From Clostridiales bacterium (GTDB taxonomy: Bacteria; Bacillota; Clostridia; Christensenellales; SZUA-584), in the NCBI GenBank assembly GCA_029265435.1, contig JAJUJH010000007.1, positions 1 to 39,608 of the forward strand: DNA of 39,608 nucleotides, given 5' to 3'. The notes below the pieces were generated by a model. That model searched no databases. It saw nothing but the letters and a program-made list of their open reading frames with translations, and was not told where the DNA came from. The position numbers and the translations under genes are program-made. How positions within the stretch are numbered: the first letter of the stretch is position 1; each line of letters starts with the position of its first letter. Shown here piece after piece: positions 34,680-39,608 of the stretch.

Positions 34680-36731
34680 ATGAAGTGGTACAGAAATCTC
34701 AAAATCGGAAAAAAGCTGGTCATCGGCTTTTTGATTGTCGCGATACTCGCCGTTGCGGTAGGAACAGTGGGCATTATCAATATCGAGAATATCAAAAACA
34801 GCGACGCTTCTTTGTACGAGCAGGACACGCTGGGGCTCAAGCAGGCGGGCGACGCGGCGATCATATTTATGCAGATCCGTTACGACAGCTTAAAGCTGCT
34901 TTATTCGGATGAACAAAGCGCCAAAGAGGAGCTTGCGACAGAGCTTGCCCAATATTTCAGCCAGATGGACGAACTGCTCACGCAAAGCCAGCAGACCATT
35001 AAGAACACGGAGATACTCACGCAGCTTCAGGCGATACAAGCCAATTGGGATCAGTATAAGCCCTCGATGCTCAGCAATAATGAAAAGGCGCTGAAGGGCG
35101 AGCAACAGGCGGTTGACGAAAACATGGTGAAAATCGGCAGCGAGCTTCGCGAGCAGTATTTGGCGCTGTTTGAAAAAGTGGCGGCAGTTGCTTCTGAAAA
35201 AGCGAACAGCAACGCTGCGACGGCTCAAAGCGCATCCGTGCTGATGATTGCGGTGAGCGTCATCACCCTGATCATCGCGGTGCTTATGGCTGTTTTCATA
35301 TCCCGCACCATCAGCAAACCAATCAGGCATCTGAACGATGTGGCGAAACAGCTTGCCGTGGGCGATACGAATATTCAACGGACAAATTACCATGCCAAGG
35401 ATGAAGCGGGAGAATTGCTGGAATCCTTCAGAGCGATCCTCGATGCGATAAAGGCGCTTGTGACGGATACAAACATGCTGACTGATGCGGCCGTCGCCGG
35501 ACGGCTTTCCACGCGTGCCGATGCAAGCAAGCACCAGGGTGATTACAAAAAAATCGTGGAAGGCATCAACAATACGCTGGATAAGGTGATCGAACCGGTA
35601 AAGGAGGCTAGCGCCGTGCTTGAAGAGATGGCCAAGGGCAATCTCAATGTCGCGGTGGCTGGCGACTACCAGGGCGACCATGCAGTGATTAAGGAGGCGC
35701 TGAACAGTACCATCAATGCCATCAATGGATATATCATGGAAATTTCCGATGTGCTGGGAAGCATGGCCGAGGGCAATCTGGATGTGGGCATTACCTCGGA
35801 ATACAAAGGCGATTTCATCAAGCTGAAGGAGTCCATCAACGGAATCATCGCGTCTCTGAATGAACTGATGCGGGATATTCACATTGCGGCGCAGCAGGTG
35901 GCCGCTGGTACATCTCAGGTTTCGGACGGCAGTCAGGCGATATCGCAGGGGGCGACGGAGCAGGCGGCATCCATTGAGGAGCTTACGTCAACCATCACGG
36001 AGATTGCGGCGCAGACTAGGCAGAATGCGATTGACGCGGGCAAAGCGAACGAGATGTCGGAGACCGCAAGAGAAAACGCTATGAAGGGCAATGAGCAGAT
36101 GAAGGCGCTTCAAGCGGCGATGGGGGAGATCAACGAGTCGTCCGCCAGCATATCAAAGATCATCAAGGTGATCGACGATATCGCGTTCCAGACGAACATA
36201 CTGGCGCTGAACGCGGCGGTGGAGGCGGCACGTGCGGGTGTGCATGGCAAAGGCTTTGCGGTGGTGGCCGAAGAAGTCAGAAACCTGGCGGCGCGAAGCG
36301 CGCAAGCGGCGAAGGAGACAACGGAGCTCATCGAAGGGTCGATGAGGAAGACGGAGGCCGGTGCAAGACTCGCGGACGAAAGCGCGCATGCGCTGTCGCT
36401 TATCGTTGAAAGCGTTCAAAACGCGGTTGAACTGGTGGCTCAGATTTCTTCCGCATCCAACCAGCAGGCATCCGCAATCGGGGAAGTGAACAGGGGTATT
36501 GAGCAGATGTCGCAAGTGGTGCAGACAAATTCGGCGACGTCGCAGGAGGCCGCCGCGGCCGCTGAGGAGCTTTCGGGACAAGCCGTCATGCTCAAAGAGA
36601 TGGTTGCAAGGTTCAACCTCAAAGAGGAGGAGGTGAAGAAATCACAGCTTGTTTCTGCGAAAAAAGAAACAAAGGCCGGAGAAACAATGAATGTCTTAGA
36701 AATTGACGGCGGTGAGTTCGGGAAGTATTGA
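34680..36731 (+). CDS. Methyl-accepting chemotaxis protein (first of two)
   Basis: A 683-residue protein. The start is ATG 34680 behind AAGGGGGG; the track's 34650 lies inside cheW. Order: membrane helix 1 (about 12-32), a helical four-helix-bundle-type sensor domain (about 33-190), helix 2 (about 193-215), HAMP (about 216-268), then two or three further HAMP-like repeats (each with a GDxxxxxxAxN or KGNL element, for example EEMAKGNLNV and GSMAEGNLDV), and the signalling domain with the hairpin tip [20 protein letters not shown]. There is no CheR-docking pentapeptide at the C-terminus. The ligand is unknown. It closely matches the receptor at 37663. Confidence 0.94.
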   Translation: MKWYRNLKIGKKLVIGFLIVAILAVAVGTVGIINIENIKNSDASLYEQDTLGLKQAGDAAIIFMQIRYDSLKLLYSDEQSAKEELATELAQYFSQMDELLTQSQQTIKNTEILTQLQAIQANWDQYKPSMLSNNEKALKGEQQAVDENMVKIGSELREQYLALFEKVAAVASEKANSNAATAQSASVLMIAVSVITLIIAVLMAVFISRTISKPIRHLNDVAKQLAVGDTNIQRTNYHAKDEAGELLESFRAILDAIKALVTDTNMLTDAAVAGRLSTRADASKHQGDYKKIVEGINNTLDKVIEPVKEASAVLEEMAKGNLNVAVAGDYQGDHAVIKEALNSTINAINGYIMEISDVLGSMAEGNLDVGITSEYKGDFIKLKESINGIIASLNELMRDIHIAAQQVAAGTSQVSDGSQAISQGATEQAASIEELTSTITEIAAQTRQNAIDAGKANEMSETARENAMKGNEQMKALQAAMGEINESSASISKIIKVIDDIAFQTNILALNAAVEAARAGVHGKGFAVVAEEVRNLAARSAQAAKETTELIEGSMRKTEAGARLADESAHALSLIVESVQNAVELVAQISSASNQQASAIGEVNRGIEQMSQVVQTNSATSQEAAAAAEELSGQAVMLKEMVARFNLKEEEVKKSQLVSAKKETKAGETMNVLEIDGGEFGKY

Positions 36732-36743
36732 ACCAATCGGAAT

Positions 36744-36780
36744 GGGCTCTGCGTAAAACGATGCGCGGAGCCCTTTTTTT
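36744..36780 (+). terminator. Terminator after the first receptor gene
   Basis: GGGCTCTGCG (36744-36753) pairs with CGCGGAGCCC (36764-36773), with one G-T pair, and seven Ts follow. A second small hairpin (GCATGGA / TCCATGC, 36783-36804) comes right after. Confidence 0.85.
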
Positions 36781-36836
36781 GTGCATGGATTCGCCTGTCC
36801 ATGCGCCGCGTGAATAAAAGAATATTTTAATGGAAA

Positions 36837-36866
36837 TTGACGGGAAACTCATGTAAAATCGATAAT
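36837..36866 (+). promoter_or_regulatory. Candidate promoter of the TetR gene
   Basis: TTGACG (36837-36842) and GATAAT (36861-36866) are 18 bases apart, 37 bp before the start codon. Confidence 0.45.
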
Positions 36867-36903
36867 ATCACAGGCAATTTGAATAAAGGCGGATGTTATC
36901 ACT

Positions 36904-37482
36904 ATGGCAAGCAAAGAAGAAATAAAGAACGCGGCTTTTATACTTTTTGCAAACAAGGGATACGATTCGACATCCATGCAGGATATTGCCAATGCGGTCG
37001 GGCTTAAAAAACAGTCGCTTTATTCCCATTTTTCCTGCAAACAGGATATATATGAGTCGATTCTTAAAGAACAAATGGCCGATATTATGTCGAAACTCTG
37101 CGAAGCTTTCAACAGCTTGATTCATGGATCGACAGAGGCTGTGTTTAAAGGCTTTTTCCGGAGTCTGATTGACGTGTTTTCATGCCGTGAGCGGCTGCTT
37201 CTTTGGAAGCGCGGCTTTTACATAGACGGCGGCAACGAGACGTCATCAAGGATTGCTGTGGCAAACTGGCATTTTGATAAGCGGCTTATCGATAAACTAT
37301 ACGAAAACATGAAGGGGAAAAATGAAAAACTCGCAGATCCCAAAGCTTTTCGTTCTTTTTTTATTTCATTCATGCTGTGTGTTCAAGGCTACTTTGACTG
37401 GATGGCGACGATGGGGCATGACGAAGCGGTTTTTGAGTCTTATTGGCATCATATCTGGAACGGCATTGCACTCTGCTTTTGA
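36904..37482 (+). CDS. TetR/AcrR-family transcriptional regulator
   Basis: A 192-residue protein. The N-terminal helix-turn-helix (about 8-55) reads TSMQDIANAVGLKKQSLYSHF, the classic TetR pattern, and the helical ligand-binding domain follows. The ligand is unknown. The next gene is a chemoreceptor in the same direction. A TetR-like palindrome (GAACG-GT-CGTTC) lies in the gap, so the regulator may control that receptor gene. No such site is seen upstream of the regulator itself. Confidence 0.92.
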   Translation: MASKEEIKNAAFILFANKGYDSTSMQDIANAVGLKKQSLYSHFSCKQDIYESILKEQMADIMSKLCEAFNSLIHGSTEAVFKGFFRSLIDVFSCRERLLLWKRGFYIDGGNETSSRIAVANWHFDKRLIDKLYENMKGKNEKLADPKAFRSFFISFMLCVQGYFDWMATMGHDEAVFESYWHHIWNGIALCF

Positions 37483-37551
37483 ATTCTCTTAAATATTACC
37501 AATTCACTTTTTATTAAGTCAAATTCGGTTTATTACGATAAATATAAAGAC

Positions 37552-37563
37552 GAACGGTCGTTC
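37552..37563 (+). promoter_or_regulatory. Candidate TetR-family operator upstream of the second receptor gene
   Basis: GAACG and CGTTC form a perfect 5-bp inverted repeat around GT. This is the typical core of TetR/AcrR operators. It follows a TATAAA (37543-37548) by three bases, so binding would block transcription. Confidence 0.5.
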
Positions 37564-37662
37564 ATTTCATCATCGTACATGCATGATTCAAACAGGATTC
37601 GGCCGTTTTTTCATATAGGCAATGAGAAAATAGACGTAAAGAAAAGGGGGATGGGATGAAGT

Positions 37663-39608
37663 ATGAAGTGGTTTAGGAATATGAAAATCGGGAAGAAAAT
37701 TGTCGGGGGATTCTTGTTGGTGACATTGTTGGTTGTGTCGGTCGGAGCGGTCGGCGTGAGCAGTGTAAGCAGCATGGAAAATAACAGCCGTGCGCTTTAT
37801 GAGGAAAACACGATGGGGATGGAATATGCGGGCAACGCCGCAATCGTGTTTATGCAGATTCGGTATAACAGCCTGAAGCTGCTTATTGCGCAGGACCAAA
37901 CCGAGAAAAACGATTTGACCGCTCAGCTCGACGAGAACTTCAAACAGATGGACGAATATCTTTCGAACTGTGATAAGACGATAACAAATGCCGACAGCCT
38001 GGCCCTGTTGAAAGAAATTCAAAAAAACTGGGAGCAATACAAGCCGGCGATGATAGAGAACAACCAATCCGCGCTCAAGGGTGAAAGAACCACGGCTGAT
38101 CCGGCCATGGTTCAGCTTGGTTCTGCGCTGAGAGACGGTTTTTTCTCACTTTTTGAATCGGTGTCGGCAGCCGCGGCCCAAACGGCGGAAATGAATCAAA
38201 CGATATCCGCCAACGCTTTGATGACGATGATCGGCATTTCCGTGCTTGCCGTTTTCGCCGCTTTTATATTGGGGTTCATCATATCGCGAGCCATCAGCAA
38301 ACCGATCAGGCATTTGAACGATGTGGCCAAACAGCTTGCCGTGGGCGATACAAATATTCAGCGGACAAATTATCACGCGAAGGACGAATCAGGGGAATTG
38401 TTGGAATCCTTCAGAGCCATTCTTGACGCTATACAGGCGCTCGTGGCGGATACGAATATGCTGATTGAAGCGGCCGTCAACGGACGGCTGTCTACGCGTG
38501 CGGATGCAAGCAGGCATCAGGGCGATTACAAAAAAATCGTCGAAGGCATCAACAATACGCTCGACGCGGTGATACAGCCGGTCAACGAGGCGAGCATGGT
38601 GCTCGGAGAGATGGCGAAAGGAAACCTTGGCGTCAGCGTGAAAGGAAATTACCTCGGCGACCACGCGGAGATCAAAGACGCGCTGAATGGCACGATCGAC
38701 GCTTTGAACGGGTATATCCGGGAGATATCCGATGTGCTCGGGCAGATGGCGCGGGGGAATTTCAACGTGGAGATCACATCGGAATACAAGGGAGATTTTG
38801 TCGAGCTGAAGGATTCGATCAACGGCATCAGCGCGTCGCTGAACGAGCTGCTGAGCGAGATCAATACCGCGGCGCAGCAGGTGGCATCGGGGACATCGCA
38901 GGTATCCGACGGCAGTCAGGCGATATCGCAGGGGGCGACGGAGCAGGCGGCGTCGATAGAGGAGCTGACCGCGTCGGTGACAGAGATAGCGGCGCAGACG
39001 AGACAGAACGCGATGAACGCGAACAAAGCGAACGAGATGTCGGAGCAGGCGAAGGAACAGGCGGTGCGCGGCAACGAGCAGATGAAGGCGCTTCAAGCGG
39101 CGATGGAGGATATCAACGAATCGTCGTCGAGCATATCGAAGATCATCAAGGTGATCGACGATATCGCGTTCCAGACGAACATACTGGCGCTGAACGCGGC
39201 GGTGGAAGCGGCGAGAGCGGGCGTGCACGGCAAAGGCTTCGCGGTGGTGGCGGAAGAGGTGAGGAACCTGGCGGCACGCAGTGCGCAGGCGGCGAAGGAG
39301 ACGACGGAGCTGATCGAAGGGTCGATCAGGAAAACGGAGGCCGGCACGAAGATCGCCGATGAAACGGCGGCCGCACTGAACCGCATTGTAGAGACGGTGG
39401 AAGAAGCGGTGAAGCTTGTGGGGCAGATCGCACAGGCGTCCAGCCAGCAGGCAACCGCGGTCGGGCAGGTGGATACGGGCATCGAGCAGATGTCGCAGGT
39501 GGTGCAGAACAACTCGGCCGTATCCGAGCAGACAGCGGCGGCGGCGGAGGAGCTTTCGAGCCAGGCGGCGATGCTCAAGGAGATGGTGGGCAGGTTTGTG
39601 CTGAAGGG
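37663..39608 (+). CDS. Methyl-accepting chemotaxis protein (second, 3' end outside the window)
   Basis: ATG 37663 opens a frame that stays open to the end of the window (648 codons seen). It is missing from the ORF track, which gives only antisense and shadow ORFs here. AAAGGGGG lies 13 bases upstream. Same plan as the receptor at 34680: helix 1 ([19 protein letters not shown] region), a helical sensor domain (about 30-185), helix 2, HAMP, extra HAMP-like repeats, and a signalling domain with [20 protein letters not shown]. The sensor parts differ clearly while the HAMP and signalling parts are nearly identical, so the two receptors should share a signalling array but detect different cues. 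The candidate TetR-controlled promoter lies upstream. Confidence 0.93.
   Translation, partial: MKWFRNMKIGKKIVGGFLLVTLLVVSVGAVGVSSVSSMENNSRALYEENTMGMEYAGNAAIVFMQIRYNSLKLLIAQDQTEKNDLTAQLDENFKQMDEYLSNCDKTITNADSLALLKEIQKNWEQYKPAMIENNQSALKGERTTADPAMVQLGSALRDGFFSLFESVSAAAAQTAEMNQTISANALMTMIGISVLAVFAAFILGFIISRAISKPIRHLNDVAKQLAVGDTNIQRTNYHAKDESGELLESFRAILDAIQALVADTNMLIEAAVNGRLSTRADASRHQGDYKKIVEGINNTLDAVIQPVNEASMVLGEMAKGNLGVSVKGNYLGDHAEIKDALNGTIDALNGYIREISDVLGQMARGNFNVEITSEYKGDFVELKDSINGISASLNELLSEINTAAQQVASGTSQVSDGSQAISQGATEQAASIEELTASVTEIAAQTRQNAMNANKANEMSEQAKEQAVRGNEQMKALQAAMEDINESSSSISKIIKVIDDIAFQTNILALNAAVEAARAGVHGKGFAVVAEEVRNLAARSAQAAKETTELIEGSIRKTEAGTKIADETAAALNRIVETVEEAVKLVGQIAQASSQQATAVGQVDTGIEQMSQVVQNNSAVSEQTAAAAEELSSQAAMLKEMVGRFVLK

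Noticed and set aside
37515-37541. A sigma-28-like chemotaxis promoter (TAAG, spacer, TACGATAA) before the second receptor gene
   Set aside because: The -35 and the first bases of the -10 deviate from consensus, and a similar TATAAA lies beside it, so I cannot support it over an ordinary promoter.

Overview
The window looks like the chromosome of an anaerobic, motile Bacillota (Clostridia-type) bacterium. Evidence: strong AGGAGG-type ribosome binding sites, YesM/YesN-type two-component genes, lipoprotein sugar-binding proteins, an aldehyde:ferredoxin-oxidoreductase family protein, clostridial-style arabinose genes and chemotaxis receptors. No rRNA, tRNA or CRISPR array was seen. The composition is moderately GC-rich except for an AT-rich patch at about 6.1-7.6 kb. 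I cannot name the species.

Layout. (1) 1-4.5 kb: the end of an unknown gene overlaps an AOR-family oxidoreductase, followed by a UPF0261/Tm-1-like protein and a RuBisCO-like protein. This is a compact catabolic operon of unknown substrate. (2) 4.5-6.1 kb: an NlpC/P60 cysteine peptidase and a lipoprotein with a chagasin-type (I42) cysteine-protease-inhibitor fold. (3) 6.1-7.6 kb: an AT-rich scar with two transposase remnants, two tiny membrane-protein ORFs and an orphan C-terminal fragment. (4) 7.6-10.8 kb: a copper P-type ATPase (copA) broken by one in-frame TAA, and convergent xpt. (5) 11-12.8 kb: a membrane GGDEF-EAL protein. (6) 13-29.2 kb: a pentose region with xylA, a ChvE/MmsA/MmsB-type monosaccharide ABC transporter, a five-gene sensory operon (unknown protein, membrane-anchored sugar-binding protein, YesM-type kinase, YesN-type regulator, second lipoprotein binding protein), then an FGGY kinase with araA and araD. 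(7) 29.4-39.6 kb: a signalling block with a histidine kinase, a REC-HDOD regulator, a tyrosine recombinase between two palindromes, an HD-GYP protein, CheW, two closely related chemoreceptors and a TetR regulator. The second receptor runs off the end of the window and is absent from the ORF track.

How the genes work together: imported xylose or arabinose would be isomerised (XylA, AraA), phosphorylated (FGGY kinase) and epimerised (AraD) into the pentose phosphate pathway. The sensory operon resembles the XylFII-LytS-YesN xylose-sensing arrangement of clostridia and probably controls the transporter. The right-hand block links c-di-GMP turnover and chemotaxis.

Most unusual structure: three loci share one theme, in which a terminator-like hairpin occurs on both sides of an inserted segment. 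In two of them a ~148-bp repeat (14744-14891 and 25126-25275, about 90% alike by eye) lies between two copies of a hairpin that differs from locus to locus. In the third, the lone tyrosine recombinase lies between two 25-bp palindromes that are exact reverse complements, differing only in the central 3 bp. The recombinase locus looks like a pair of inverted recombinase core sites.
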